Source of the DNA: Polyangiaceae bacterium
GTDB taxonomy: Bacteria; Myxococcota_A; Polyangia; Polyangiales; Polyangiaceae
Direction of reading: 5' to 3'
Length of the DNA: 64,000 nucleotides
NCBI GenBank assembly: GCA_016719945.1
Contig: JADJYE010000018.1
Location: 1 to 64,000 of the forward strand
Part shown: one piece after another, positions 20,282 to 31,900 of the stretch
Layout: every line of letters starts with the position of its first letter
How positions within the stretch are numbered: the stretch's first letter is position 1
The notes under the pieces: generated by a model
Databases searched by the model: none
What the model was told of the DNA's origin: nothing
The model's input: the letters and a program-made list of their open reading frames with translations, nothing else
Translations under genes and position numbers: made by a program

Positions 20282-20292
20282 GGATGCTCCCC
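20278..20292 (-). promoter_or_regulatory. B3/K3 coupling junction
   Basis: GGGGAGCATCCATGA on the minus strand, the same arrangement as at the other B-to-K junctions. Confidence 0.7.
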
Positions 20293-23200
20293 TGCCCAGC
20301 TCGGTCCGCCGTCGCCTGTTTGGTTCGGGCTGAGGGGGACATGGCGCCCGTGGCCGGAGGCGTCGAGCGCGACCAGGCCGTCGCCCTCATCGAAATGGTA
20401 GAGGGCGAGGGTGTCGCTGTCCGGCGTGAAGGTGGGCTCGGGCACGAAGTCGCCCGAGTACCTCACCACCGAGGAGATCCGGACCTCGTCCATGCGGCCC
20501 CAGGGCTCGAAGGCGTCCCAGCACGGCTGGGTGAGCAGCATGGGGAGGCTGGGCGTGACCGAGCCGAGCTCGAGCGGCGCCGTATCTCGCAGCGCCGCCG
20601 GCGTAGAGGCGGAGCTCGGCTTGCTCCAGGTCGAAGACGCCGGCGAGGTGCACCCACTCGCCGAGCGGCAAGGCGTTGTAGGCGTTCGCCTGGCTCCAGA
20701 GCGCGGCGGGCGGCTCGGCCTGGTTGCGCGCGCGGACCCACACCAGATCCAGCTCGCTCAGGAAGCCCCACTCCGAGCTCTCGGGCTCTCCGAAGGTCCA
20801 GCGGCTGATCCCGAGCCGGCACTGCGTCCACGCGTCGACGCGGAACCAGCCCTCGACGGTCAAGGAGCCGCTGGCGAGGCCCAGCCCCTCCTCTGCGGCG
20901 AGCTCCGCCGGGGTCACCGTCCGGCCCAGCACGAAGGAGCAGTTCTCGCCGGCGACGCAGGGAGGGACGGGGGGTCGCTCGCAATACTCCGTCCAGTACG
21001 CGGTCGGTCCGAAGCAGAAGCCGCAGAACAGCTCACCGCCGGTGTACACGCCGGGGGCCACGGTCTCGCAGGTGGCGCCCTGCAGGATCGGAGGGGCGGG
21101 CCCGTTCACGAAGTCCCCGTCGTCGCACAGCTCGTCGCCGTTGAGCACGCCGTCGAAGCAGTAGCCGCAGGTGCTGGTGTCGAGCCGGCACTGCGCGTCG
21201 CAGCTCAGCGCGCCGCTGACGTGCGACTCGTGCTCCGCGTACTCCTCGAACCATTGGCTGATGAAGCTCCACCACGAGGGGGGCGCGAGGGTGACGCAGG
21301 TCTCGCCCGCGAGCTGGTCGCTGTCGCACTCCTCGCCGGGGTCGAGGTAGCCATTGCCGCAGCCGACGCAGGTCGTGGGGTCGAGGGTGCAGTCGTAGCG
21401 GCAGTCGGGCGTCCCGCTGTCGAAGCCGAGCTCCTCGCAGGTGGCCTCCCCGAGGTCCGCGCCGTCGCAGGCCTCGGCGCCCTCGCGCACCCCATTGCCG
21501 CAGGTCGAGGGGACCGCGGGGACACCGCCCTCTCCCCCTCCCCCGAGGGGCGCGCCGCCGGTCCCTGCGGTCTGGCCGCCGCCACCCTCCGGCGGGGGAG
21601 GCTGGGGCTCTGGGTCGCAACCGGCGCTCAGCACGGCGAGCCCCAGGAGCGCGCCCGCTGCCACCTCACGCCGCCGCCTTCGCCGCGCGAGCAACGCAGC
21701 GGATGCGAGGGCCGCGAGCCAATGGGAGGGGGCCGGGCCACCGACCGCGCAGCCCGAGTCGGCGCTGGGCGGCGCGGTCTGGCTCGGCTCGCACACACCC
21801 TCGACCGAGCACACGTGCCCGCTCGCGCAGTCGAGCGTGGACCTGCAGTCCTGGAGGCAGGCGGGGCCCTCGCTGGTGCAGCGGTAGGGCTCGCAGTCGA
21901 CGACGACCTCCCCCTCCGCGACGAGGTGCTCCCCCTCGCAGCTGAGCGGAGTGGCCAAGCAGCTGCCGCCAGAGCAGCTGGCCCCGTCGACGCAGGGCGT
22001 GCCGTCGGCCACGACCGCGCACGAGCCCGCGCCATCACACACGCCGGTGCGACCACACTCGCTCAGCGGCTGCGCGGGGCAGTCGTCGGCGCTGGCGGGA
22101 GGTGCGCCGGCCGGGAGCGGCCCACAGACCCCATCTTCCCCCGAGCCCTTCTTCTGCGCGGCGCAGGCGTCACACCCGCCGCAAGCCTCGTCGCAACAGA
22201 CGCCGTCCGCGCAATGGCCGGACGCGCAGGCCTCCGGCGCCGCGCACGGGGTCCCCACGCGCGCTCCCAGCACGGTCACCGGGGCGCCAACACCGACCGC
22301 CCCGACGGTGGAGAGGAACAGGGAGCCGAGCCCGGGGAACTGCGTCTGGGGGACGGTCCACGTCGCGCTCTCGGGGGCAAACTCGGTGACCGTTCCGATC
22401 GAGGGGATCCCCTCCGCGGCGGGCATCCACACCGCGATGGGGTGATCGGCCGCAGAGCCAAAGGGGGTACCATTGGTGGCCTCGGTCCGTGCCACGAGAT
22501 CTTCCCCCACCACTGGGGTCATCGAGCCGGCGGGGATCGGCGCAGGGTAGGCGGTGAGGCGCGGCGCGGCCGCGACGGGCGGGCGCGGCCTGAGGCGCGT
22601 ATACGTGTTCTGAATCGCTATGACTCCTTCGTAGAACCCCGCATACACGACGCTGCCATCGAGCGCGCGGGTCAGGCTCCCCCCCGGGCGATAGTAGAGC
22701 GCATAGTTTGAAGCCGGATATGGAATTGGACGGAAGGCGTCCAGCGTGAGCCGATACAGGCCGCAGCCGCTGCCATCGGTCGAGTACCCGGGGGCGCACA
22801 CGAGGACCTCGCCGCTCGGCAGCCCGACCGCCTGGGCGCCTGGGCCGATGGGGAACGACGGATTCAGCGGCTCCAGCGGCTCGCGGCTGGTCTCGGTGGC
22901 GGGGTCCCAGATCTCGGCGTTGGCCCCGGTCCACGGCGACGCGGGGTTGGCGATGCCGCCCACGAGCAGGACGGATCCATCGGGCAGCAGGGCCGCCGCG
23001 TGCCCGGTTCGGACCTGCTTCATCGTGCCCGCCGTGGCGAGGGCGCCGGTCCTCGGGTCGTAGGTCTCGAGGAGCGCCGTGCCGCCCCCGGCGATCAAGA
23101 CACGCCCGTCGAGCAGCCGGGTCGCGGTGTGGAACCGTCGCGCCTGCACCAGCTCGCCCGCCGCCTCGAAGGTCCCGCTCGCGGTGACGTAGCGCTCGAG

Positions 23201-25288
23201 CAGCGGGTCGTCGGTCCCCCCGGCGATGAGCACGTCGCCATTCGGGAGGAGCGTCGCGGTCGGAGGCGAGCGGTCGATCTGGATGCGGTCGGTGTCCTCG
23301 AAGGTCTGGGTGGCGGGGTCGTAGATCTCCGCGACGCGGTTATCGCCGCCCGTGTCGCTCCCGCCGCCCACGATCAGCACGCGACCGTCACGCAGCAGGG
23401 TCGCCGCGTGGTCGTACCGCAGTCGAGCCATGGAGCCGACCACCGTCGACACGCCAGTGATGGGATCCAGCTCTTCGACCAGCCCCTGGGGGAAGGTCTC
23501 GACGATGTTGTTCTCGACGACGTAGCGCCCTCCCGCGAGGAGGAGACGCCCGCTCGGGAGGACGGTGGCGGTGTGATCACCCCGATCGTGGTCGAGCCCC
23601 CGGAGCTGGGTCGCGAACACCTCGCTGGCGTCGCTCAGCTCCGCGATCGCGCCGACGTTGCCGAGCTCCAGCGTGAACACGCGCCCGAAGGGCAGGAGCA
23701 CGGCCCGAGCGTCCGTCGGTTTCGAGGCCCCCGTCGCGCCACGGACCAGCTCCTCGCTGTGGGGCTGCGGGAAGAACAGCGGACGAGCCCCGACGTACTC
23801 GACATCGCCCTGCGAGGTGAACTGGAGGGTCAGCGGATCGAAGCGCTCCTGGACCAGGCTCCCAGTCGTGGCCGAGGAGCCGCCCCACAGCACGACCTCG
23901 CCCGCGTGGGTCGCCGTGGCCGAGTGGAGCCTCCGCTCGGTGGCCATTGGATCGGCGACGAAGGTCCACGTATCGGTCTCGGGATCGAAGATCTCGGCGG
24001 AGCGCGACACGTCGTCGCTCTCCTGACCTCCGGCGACGAGCACGCGGCCATCGGGGAGGAGCGTCGCGGTGTGCTGGGTGCGCGCGACGCCGAGCGCCGG
24101 CCCCGCGACGAGCCCTCCGCTCGCCGGCTCCCAGAGCTCGGTCGTGTCGAGCGGGATCGGGCTCCCGTCGTCGGCGAGCTGCTCCCCGCCGACGATCAAC
24201 ACGCGCCCGTCGCGCAGCCGCGTGGCGGTGTGGTTCGCGCGCGCGGTCGCGAGCTGCGCGGTCGCCTGCACCTCCGCCGTCTTCGGATCGAGGACCTCGA
24301 CCAGCTCCATCGTCTCGACCGCGCCGTCGATCCAGACGCGACCACCGACCAGCAGGACCTGGCCGCTGCGCAGCAGCGTCGCCGAGTGCTCGCAGCGCGG
24401 GGCGGGCGCGTCGCTGAGGACGTCGAAGCGCATCGTGCGGACGTCGAACGCCTCGACGGGGATCGGCGTCGGGGCGCAGTACGGGAAGGACTCGGGCGTG
24501 TAAGCGGGCCCGCCGATGACGAGCGCCCGACCTTCCAGGGTCGAGGTCACCGTGTGCAGCCATCGGTCGAAGGCCAGGGCGCCGCCGACCTTCAGCTCGG
24601 GGTCGACGTAGAGCGGATACGTCGCGCCCTCGGCGTCCACGTCGACGACGACCCGCGCGACGCCCTCGAGGTGCAGCGCCACCGGGAGGGACCGCCCCCG
24701 AGCGTCCCACGCGCCGGCCGCGACCACCTTGAAGCGAGGCGAGCCCTCGGGGTCGACCACCTCCACGACCTGGGCCGCGTCCTGCGCGATCGCCCAGCGG
24801 GCAGGCAGCTCGAGCTCGTAGCCCAGCGGGGCCTCGGGCTCATGCACCACCAGGAGGTCCTCGATCCCCGTCGGTCTGGAGAACACCCGCGCGTCGAGCC
24901 CGGGCGCGACGCCGTCCAGCTCGACCACGCCACGCTCGATCTGAGCGCGATCCGGCGCTCGTCCGCCGATCCGCCGTGCTCGCAATGGGAAGCCGTCGAG
25001 GGACCCACGCAGGACCAAGCTCGCGTCGGTCTTGTCGAGCTCGACCTGAATCGCCGCGCGAGGCGAGACCGCCTCCGCGCCGGAGCGAACCAGGAACCCC
25101 GTCTCGGTCTCGACAGCCTCGCTCGGGGCTCTCCGCATGAGGGACGCGATAGCCTCGGGTGCACCCTCCCCGCCGCCCGCGCCCGAGGCCTGACCCGTGA
25201 CCCCGTTCGGGGGCTCGGAGCAGGCGCCGACCCCCAGCGTCAGCAGCGCTGCGAGCACGAGTCTGGTGGAGCAGGGGAGGTAGGCCAT
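20278..25288 (-). CDS. B3: kelch / MYXO-CTERM / disulfide-repeat / LamG protein, one frameshift
   Basis: Lipoprotein signal LTLGVGACSEPP, N-terminal domain ending PLYVDPELKVGG, kelch turns (GRALVIGG, GQVLLVGG, GRVLIVGG, GRVLVAGG), an E-set-like region, Cys-rich repeats, the MYXO-CTERM-like Gly-Cys at 1180 and lipobox Cys at 1224, disulfide repeats (CGNGVREGAEACDG) and a LamG domain. The frame changes near 20588-20600 inside the LamG domain, from ELRLYAGG to LRDTAPLELGSV. After it the remaining strand reads to PSWAGEHP. Length modulo three fits +1 or -2 bases. ATG 25288 starts 2 nt after the P2 stop, exactly as B1 follows P1. Closest relative in the window is B1 (both share FDVRTMRFDVL and APRCEH/AARCEH). 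Confidence 0.8.
21617..21751 (-). other. Internal MYXO-CTERM-like / lipobox hairpin of B3
   Basis: ADSGCAVGG (Cys 1180), then a hydrophobic run ending ALLARRRRRR, then VAAGALLGLAVLSAGC (Cys 1224). The frame is open, and no in-frame ATG exists between the two halves, which argues against a missed separate gene starting at ATG. Confidence 0.75.
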
Positions 25289-25290
25289 TT

Positions 25291-27054
25291 CTACAGCTCG
25301 TACCGAAAGCTGAGGCCAGGCAGGAACACGGCCGTGAGGCCGAACGAACGCTCGTGGTCGATGACCCCCGACTGAGGCGCGTTGCCAATGGCGTCGGGCC
25401 GGAGCGGGTCAGGGTCCGGGTCGACGCCAACCCGGCGGCCGACGTAGTCCGGGCCCGCGAGCGGCAGGAACATGGCCGCCAAAGCCAGGCCCACCCGCAC
25501 GTCCCCGAGGCCCAGCTCGAGCCCCAGCTCCGGCAGCACGGCCGGGACGATGGTGCTCACGTCGCTCGCGGGGCCAAACACGAACGCGGGGACCTGCGCG
25601 CCGGTGGTGCGCGCCGTCGCCCGTTGCACCTCGTCGGCCGCCCGAGCGAAGAACACCCCTCCGGACAGGCGGGACACGATATCGAGCTTCCAGCCGAGGT
25701 GAGCGACGTAGCTGCCGCCGAAGCTGAGCATCGGTCCGCTCACATCGATCTGATCCTCGATGTCGTATCGAACCGCGTGGCGCCGCCCTCCGGCCTCGAA
25801 GGAGTCCCGCTCGACGCGGTAGAGCTGCTTGGTGAGGCCCAGCCACGAGCCCCCCAGCCCCAGGGAGACGCCGGCCGGAAATCGATAGCCGATCCGCCCT
25901 CCGACGTGGACGCCGCTGGCGGGCAGATCGTAGACGCAGTCCTGCGAGCAGGACGCCTCCGCGCCGCTTCCGAGCGAGCCGGCCCCTGCGTAGGACACCA
26001 GCGCACCGAACCAGAGCCGACCAGCCGGCGGACGCGGCCAGCGAGGATGGGCAGCGTCGATGGAGAGCGTCCAATCGAAGGACCTGGGGGCGCCCGGATC
26101 GCCGGAGTCGAGGGTCGCGCTGCGGCTGATATAGCCCGCCTCGCTGGCCACGATCTTGTGCATGCCCTTCGGGAGGCGGGCCGCAAAGATGCCTGTCCCG
26201 ACCGGTACGCCGTCGACGCTGATCTCTGCCGTCCGCGGCTCGACCCGAGCGGCTATCTCCCCGCCCAGTGGCACCAAGCCCAGCCTCGACAGCGAGACCT
26301 GCCCCGCGACCACGATGAGCGACGCCGGGGCCGAGCCGAGATCTCCCCGACGCACCCACACCGCATGGCGCCCCGGAGCGAGGAGGCCCTCCCAAGGCGC
26401 CGAGCCCACGAGCGCGCCGTCGACGAACACCTCGGCGGGCTCTCCATCCTCGACCTCGATCCGCAGCTCCCCGGAGCTCGTCAGCGGCTCGAGCACCGCG
26501 TCCAATGAAGCGCTCTCCTGGGCCCGCACCTCGATCTTCGCGGCGAACGTCTCGTAGCCGTTCCTGACGACGCGGACCACGTGGGGGCCTGCCGTAACTC
26601 GAATGGGCGACGAGAGTGGGAGGGTACCTCGCTGGCGCCCGTCGACCTGCACCGACGCTCCCGTCACATTGGCGACGACCTCGAGACCCCCAACGCGCTT
26701 GCGGAGATCCGCCATCGTGGCCGTCAGAGCGGCGCGGTCGGCGGCCGAAACGTCGGCCGCGAAGCGGGCGACCACGTCCTCGTAGAGCTCGAGGGCCTCA
26801 TCGTACCGGCCGAGTTTTTCGAGGCAGATGGCGGCGTTGAGGGTGTTCCCGCGACGGGGGATGGTGGCCCTGGAGCGCAGGAACGCGTCGAGCGCCCGCT
26901 CGCTGTCGCCGGCCTCGAGTAGCGTCACCCCCCGAAAGAACAGCTCCTTCGCGACGCTCTCTGGATCCGTCTGCCACGGCTCCTCGGCCAGCGCGGAGGA
27001 CGGCGCCGAGAGGACGAGCGCAAGGAGCAGCGAGGCGACGCGCCTGTCCTTCAT
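25291..27054 (-). CDS. P2: TPR-PEGA outer-membrane beta-barrel protein
   Basis: A 587-aa paralogue of P1: signal peptide ending PSSALA, then the shared EEPWQTDPESVAKELFFRG and TPR-like helices, PEGA modules (VQVDGRQRGTLPL, VFVDGALVGSAPWEG, ISVDGVPVGTGIF), the shared ASEAGYISRSATLDS, and a C-terminal barrel ending LSFRYEL. A Cys pair near the start of the barrel (EASCSQDC) is also kept in P1 (EAACLEDC), so it may be a structural disulfide. ATG 27054 overlaps the K4 stop (ATGA) and directly begins the signal peptide; a longer upstream frame would overlap K4 and lack one. B3 follows after 2 nt. Confidence 0.8.
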   Translation of the reverse strand: MKDRRVASLLLALVLSAPSSALAEEPWQTDPESVAKELFFRGVTLLEAGDSERALDAFLRSRATIPRRGNTLNAAICLEKLGRYDEALELYEDVVARFAADVSAADRAALTATMADLRKRVGGLEVVANVTGASVQVDGRQRGTLPLSSPIRVTAGPHVVRVVRNGYETFAAKIEVRAQESASLDAVLEPLTSSGELRIEVEDGEPAEVFVDGALVGSAPWEGLLAPGRHAVWVRRGDLGSAPASLIVVAGQVSLSRLGLVPLGGEIAARVEPRTAEISVDGVPVGTGIFAARLPKGMHKIVASEAGYISRSATLDSGDPGAPRSFDWTLSIDAAHPRWPRPPAGRLWFGALVSYAGAGSLGSGAEASCSQDCVYDLPASGVHVGGRIGYRFPAGVSLGLGGSWLGLTKQLYRVERDSFEAGGRRHAVRYDIEDQIDVSGPMLSFGGSYVAHLGWKLDIVSRLSGGVFFARAADEVQRATARTTGAQVPAFVFGPASDVSTIVPAVLPELGLELGLGDVRVGLALAAMFLPLAGPDYVGRRVGVDPDPDPLRPDAIGNAPQSGVIDHERSFGLTAVFLPGLSFRYEL

Positions 27055-28967
27055 GGCGCGCTCGGGGCTCGCGCGACCGCGAGCGAGGACAGGTAGCCGT
27101 TCGGGATCGGCAACGGGGAGGACAGGTCGACGAACGTCTCCGAGAGCGGGTCGAGCGCCTGGAAAACCGCGACGACGTCGCTCGGGCCGACATAGATCAG
27201 CCCAGCCTCCGGATCGGCGTCGCTCGATGGGTTGGGATCGGCTGGCGTGAGGCTCAGCGGGGTGCCCACTCCCGGCGACTGCTCGGTGAGCTTCAGGAGC
27301 GACCCGGCGGGCTGGGTCACGACGAAGAACGCGCCGTCGAGATACGAGCCGAAGCGCGACGCGTTGGCGAGGGCGACACTGCCGTCCCAGCTCCATAAGG
27401 TCGATATCCCCGTCTCGGCGTCGAGGGCGTGCACCGTGGCCCACGAGGGGTGCCTCAAGAAATACCGCCCGCTGGCTCGATCGAAGGTCCCGGCGGTCCC
27501 CACCTCCAGGAAGCTCGAGAGGCTCACCCACTCCTCGCCGACCTCGCGCAGCATGACATTCCCATTCGACGGGTGCGCGAGCAGCGCGCCCCCTGCGAAG
27601 CGCGCGAGGAAGTAGCCCTCGGGGAGCGTCGCCGGGTAGAGCGCGGGCGCGGGGATCGGCTGGTCCACCGTCCAGCTCCCCGCCTGGGGCTCATATCGAT
27701 ACAGCACCAGATCCTCGCCGATCGCGTAGACCATCCCCTCGTCGGCGGCGAGCCGGCTCCGGATGGGGGAGGGCGGCTCGGGCAGGGTCGCCCACGCGCC
27801 GGACTCGGGATCGTAGGCGAAGAACCCGGGGAGCCCCTGGGTGCTCGCCATGTACACGCGGACCCCGCAGTCGCTGTCTTGCAGCTCGGTGCAACCGGCC
27901 GGACAGCACCCATCTCCTGCCGCGCAGCTCGTCACCGCCTGGCCCACACACGCGCCGCCTGCGCAGGTGCCCGCGGTCATGCACACGCCGGCGTCGTCGC
28001 AGGGCGCGCCGTCGTTCTCAGGGACCCAGTTGGCCGAGCACTTCCCTCCATAGCAGTTTCCTGCGCCGCGGCACACGCTCGGGTGCTCGCACGCGTCCCC
28101 CTCGTAGGTGTAGCCGATGCAGACATCGAGCGAGACATCGCACACTCGGCTGACGCAGACCTCGGTCGAGTCGCCGCAGGTGTCTCCGAGCGGAAGGCAG
28201 TCCGACCCGGAGCAGGCGCCACCGACGAAGCAGGAGGCTGCCGGGGTGCAGGGCGTGCCCTCGGGGAGGTACTCCCCGCGACACTCTGCGTCGACGCAGG
28301 CGTCGTTGATGGTGCACGCATAGGGATCCTCGCACGCCTGCCCGTCGTCGACCGGATACCAGGCGCAATAGCCCCCCAGGCTCGCCACGCAATGGTAGGC
28401 CTGGCACTGGGGCGGCTCCCCGCCGCAGGGCAGCCCGATGTTCGCAGGCGCGGCGTAGCACCCGATCGCTGGATCGCAGAGCTGCTCGGAGCACTCCGCC
28501 AGGCCGCCGCACTCGACCGGAGCGCCGCCCGAACAGACGCCCCCGGAGCAGGTCGTCCCGGTGGTGCACAGGTCACCGTCCTCGCAGGCTATGCCCTCGT
28601 TGGCGGGCGCGAGCTCGCACTGGTTCGTCTCCTCATTGCACTGGGCCACGAGGCACACCTTGGGTGACGCACACTCGGCGGGAGCGCCGGGCACACAGGC
28701 GCCTGCCTGGCAGTGGTCCAGCAGGGTGCAACCGAGCCCGTCGTCGCAGGGCAGCCCATCGCCCCGCGGCGTGGCGACGCACGCGCCGTCGGCGAGGGCG
28801 AAGGTGTTGCAGTCGTCCTCCAGCGCGGCGCAGTCGAGCGGCGCCTCGCCCCCTCCGCCGCCGGGCGCTCCGCCATCCCCACCCTGTCCACCGCCGCCCG
28901 GCGGCTGGACGATCTCGGGCGGACAGCCGAGACACAGCAAGAGCAGCGACCACCCTGAGCGCGTCAC
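27051..28967 (-). CDS. K4: intact Cys-rich repeat plus propeller lipoprotein
   Basis: A continuous 638-aa frame and so the reference for the K family. Lipobox LLCLGC, Gly-rich linker, about eight Cys repeats (PCDDGLGCTLLDHCQAGAC, ACEDPYACTINDACVDAEC), then a propeller from VYMASTQGLPGFFAYD to the C-terminus ARAPSAP. The propeller has about six blade-like units with Trp and Asp-rich turns (SGAWATLPEPP, AGSWTVD). The start is GTG 28967, overlapping the B4 stop as GTGA behind GGGGAG. The other three K genes use ATG. Stop overlaps the P2 ATG. Ligand not recognised. Confidence 0.8.
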   Translation of the reverse strand: MTRSGWSLLLLCLGCPPEIVQPPGGGGQGGDGGAPGGGGGEAPLDCAALEDDCNTFALADGACVATPRGDGLPCDDGLGCTLLDHCQAGACVPGAPAECASPKVCLVAQCNEETNQCELAPANEGIACEDGDLCTTGTTCSGGVCSGGAPVECGGLAECSEQLCDPAIGCYAAPANIGLPCGGEPPQCQAYHCVASLGGYCAWYPVDDGQACEDPYACTINDACVDAECRGEYLPEGTPCTPAASCFVGGACSGSDCLPLGDTCGDSTEVCVSRVCDVSLDVCIGYTYEGDACEHPSVCRGAGNCYGGKCSANWVPENDGAPCDDAGVCMTAGTCAGGACVGQAVTSCAAGDGCCPAGCTELQDSDCGVRVYMASTQGLPGFFAYDPESGAWATLPEPPSPIRSRLAADEGMVYAIGEDLVLYRYEPQAGSWTVDQPIPAPALYPATLPEGYFLARFAGGALLAHPSNGNVMLREVGEEWVSLSSFLEVGTAGTFDRASGRYFLRHPSWATVHALDAETGISTLWSWDGSVALANASRFGSYLDGAFFVVTQPAGSLLKLTEQSPGVGTPLSLTPADPNPSSDADPEAGLIYVGPSDVVAVFQALDPLSETFVDLSSPLPIPNGYLSSLAVARAPSAP

Positions 28968-28978
28968 GGATGCTCCCC
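28964..28978 (-). promoter_or_regulatory. B4/K4 coupling junction (GTG variant)
   Basis: GGGGAGCATCCGTGA on the minus strand. The single A-to-G change makes the start GTG yet leaves the ribosome binding site, the overlap and the B C-terminus GEHP unchanged. Confidence 0.7.
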
Positions 28979-31900
28979 GGCCCAGAGGAGCGGCTCGCTC
29001 CCTTGGGCCTGGCTCTGGATTGCGTGACGACCGCTCCCCGACGCGTCCAGTGCCACCTCGCCGCTCCCCTCGTCGAAGTGGTAGAGCGCGAGGGTATCCC
29101 CGTCGGGTGAGAAGACCGGCTCCGGGGTGAACGGACCGTCATAGCGCGCGCCGCGGGACAGCCGGAGCTCGTCCATGCGCCCCCAGGTCCGGTACGACAG
29201 GTTGCTGTCGTAGCCGAAGCATGGTGAGCCCATCCAAATACTCTGGAGGGGCGCCGACTGGGCCGGGGGCTGGAAGAGCTCCTCGGCGACGAGCTCTCCA
29301 TCGACGAACAGGCGCAGCCGAGCCTCCTCGGTGTCGAGGACGCCGGCGACGTGGAACCAGGTGTCCTCCTCGACCGCGCTGTACGCGTAGGCCGGCTGGA
29401 AAGGCTCCTCGAGCGACACGCCGCGCGCCACGAGCACGACGGTGTCGTACACATAGCCCTGACCCAGGCCCCACTCGTAGCCGGTCCCAGATGTCAGATC
29501 GCTGGGGTTGAAGCTCGCGGCGCCGACGCCGATCGGACAGGTCCCAGGATCATCGATCCTCGCCCAGTACTCGATCGTGAGCGGGCCCTCGCTCAGGGTG
29601 AGTCCCACCGCCGAGTCCTGCGGAATATTCAGGCTGCCCCCTCCGAGCACCAGCGAGCAGTTGTCGCCGACCGCACACGTCGGCGGCGGTGGGCGATCAC
29701 ACCCGCCCAGGAACAACCAGCGGCAATGGTAGGGGCAGCCGAGGTTGTCGCCAGAGAGGTCCGGGCTCTGGCTGGAGCACGTCTCCCCGCCGAAGTCGGG
29801 GGCGTACTGGTCACCGTAGGGTCCATCGAGGTCGTCGCAGACCTCCTCCCCGTTGATGACGCCGTCGAAGCAATAGCCGCAGCCGCCACGATCCAGGGTG
29901 CAGTCGTCGTTGCACCCGAGTGTTCCGGTCACCAGGTCGTAATGGTCGAGGTTGCCCTTGTAGAGGCCATCGACGTAGTACACCCAGTCGAGCGGCGCCT
30001 GGGAGAGGCAGGTCTCGAAGGGTGGCGGCCCACCGTCGCACTCCTCGCCTGGGTCCACATACCCATTGCCGCAGCCTGCGCAGCTCGTCGGGTCCAGGGT
30101 GCAGTCGTACGTGCAGCGCGGTGGCCCGCCCCCGAGACCGAGGTCGGCGCAGGCCGCCTGCCCGAGGTCCAGCCCGTCGCAGGCCTCGCCGACCTCGCGC
30201 ACACCATTGCCGCACTCCGCGGGCTGGACCACGGGGGCGCCCCCTGTCGCGCCTTCACCTCCACCGCCGGCCGGCGCCGCGCCCGCGCCCCCCTGCGCGG
30301 GAGGGTCGTCGATCACGCGAGCCGTGCAGGAGGCGAGGCCGAGCGCGAGCGCGGAGAGGGCGAGCTGCGAGCGGCGGGATCGGCGCCGGGCGAGGCCGAA
30401 GAGCGCCAGCGCGACGAGCGCCCCTGCCGCCGGCCAAGAGCTGCACGGCGGGCTGGCGCCCACACTGCAGCCCGGAGCCATCTGGGTGGGCTCGGTGCGC
30501 TGCTCGCAGGTCCTCTCCGGCGTGCAGACGACGTCGTCCGCGCAGTCGAGGTTGGAACGACATGCCTCGAGGCAGGTGAGGTCCTCGCTGCACGCGTAGG
30601 GGAAGCAGCTCTTCACCGTCACCCCCCCTTCCAGGATGTCCGAGCCATCGCACCGTGGCGGGTCGACGGCGCACTCGCCCTCACGACAGCTCGCGCCGGC
30701 GAGGCAGGGCGTCCCTTCGTCGAAGGTGGCGCAGCGGCCGAGCCCATCGCAGACACCCGTGAGGCCGCAGGTGCTCAGGGGCTCCGCTGGGCAGGCGCTT
30801 GGGCTCGTAGGCGCGCTGCCTGTCGCGAGGGGACCACAGGTACCGTCGATCCCCTCGCCCTTCTCGGCCGCGGTGCAGGCCTCACAGGGTCCACAGGCTC
30901 GATCGCAGCAGATCCCTCCGCTGCAGACGCCGCTCGCGCACTCCTGGCTGCTGTCGCAAGGGATCCCCACCGGCGCCCGGGAGACGAACACCGGCGCACC
31001 GCCGCTCTTGAGGCCCGCGCTGACGACGAGCAAGGATCCCAGGCCTGCGAAGGGGGTCACCGGCACCCGCCAGGTGGCCGCCTGGTCGGTGAAGTCCACC
31101 ATCGTACCCAGGACCGGGGTCCCCTCCGGCAGAGGGACCCAGACGGCGACGGGGTGGTTCACGGCCGAGGCGAGGGTGTGGCTGCTCGAGCCCTCGGTCA
31201 GCCCCGGCACCCGCAGGCCCTCGATTGCGTGCGCGCTGCCGGAGGCGACCTCGGGTGGATAGCTGGACAGCTCCGGCGCCCGCGGCTGGACCCTGGGCAG
31301 CAGGCTCAGCCGAGTGAAGGTGTTGTCGTAGATCTCGTCGCCGCCCGTGTAGGCCCCGGCGACGAGGACACCACCATCCAGGAGCCGCGTCACCGACCGG
31401 CCGGTCAGCTCGAAGCTCTGGTAGGGCCAGGCACGCTCGATGACCTCGCTCCCCGGGCGGAAGATGGCGCCGTTCGCGAAGAGCACGCTTCCGTCCCAGA
31501 GCAAGGCCGGGTCGCGCATCCCGATCCAGGGCCAGTCGGGCGGGGTCGCGAGGGCGCTCGACACACCGGTCGCGGGGTCCCAGATCTCGGCGAGCACCTC
31601 GTTGCGCGTGAAGGAGTTGTCACCGGCGAAGAGCACCCGGCCGTCCGGCAGGAGCGCCGCGCCGTGGCCGGTCCGCTCCTGGAGCAGGGTGCCGGCGCTC
31701 GACAGCGTCGACGTCGCGGGGTCGTAGATCTCGAGCTGAGGCGTCCCCCCACCAGCGATCAGGACTTGCCCGTCGGAGAGGAGCGTGGCGGTGTGCCCAA
31801 CCCGTGGGGCCCCGAGCTGACCGGCCTCGACGAACTGCCCCTTCGAGCCCGCATAGCGCTCGACGAGGCGCTCCTCGCTGCCGCCCACGATGAGCACGTC

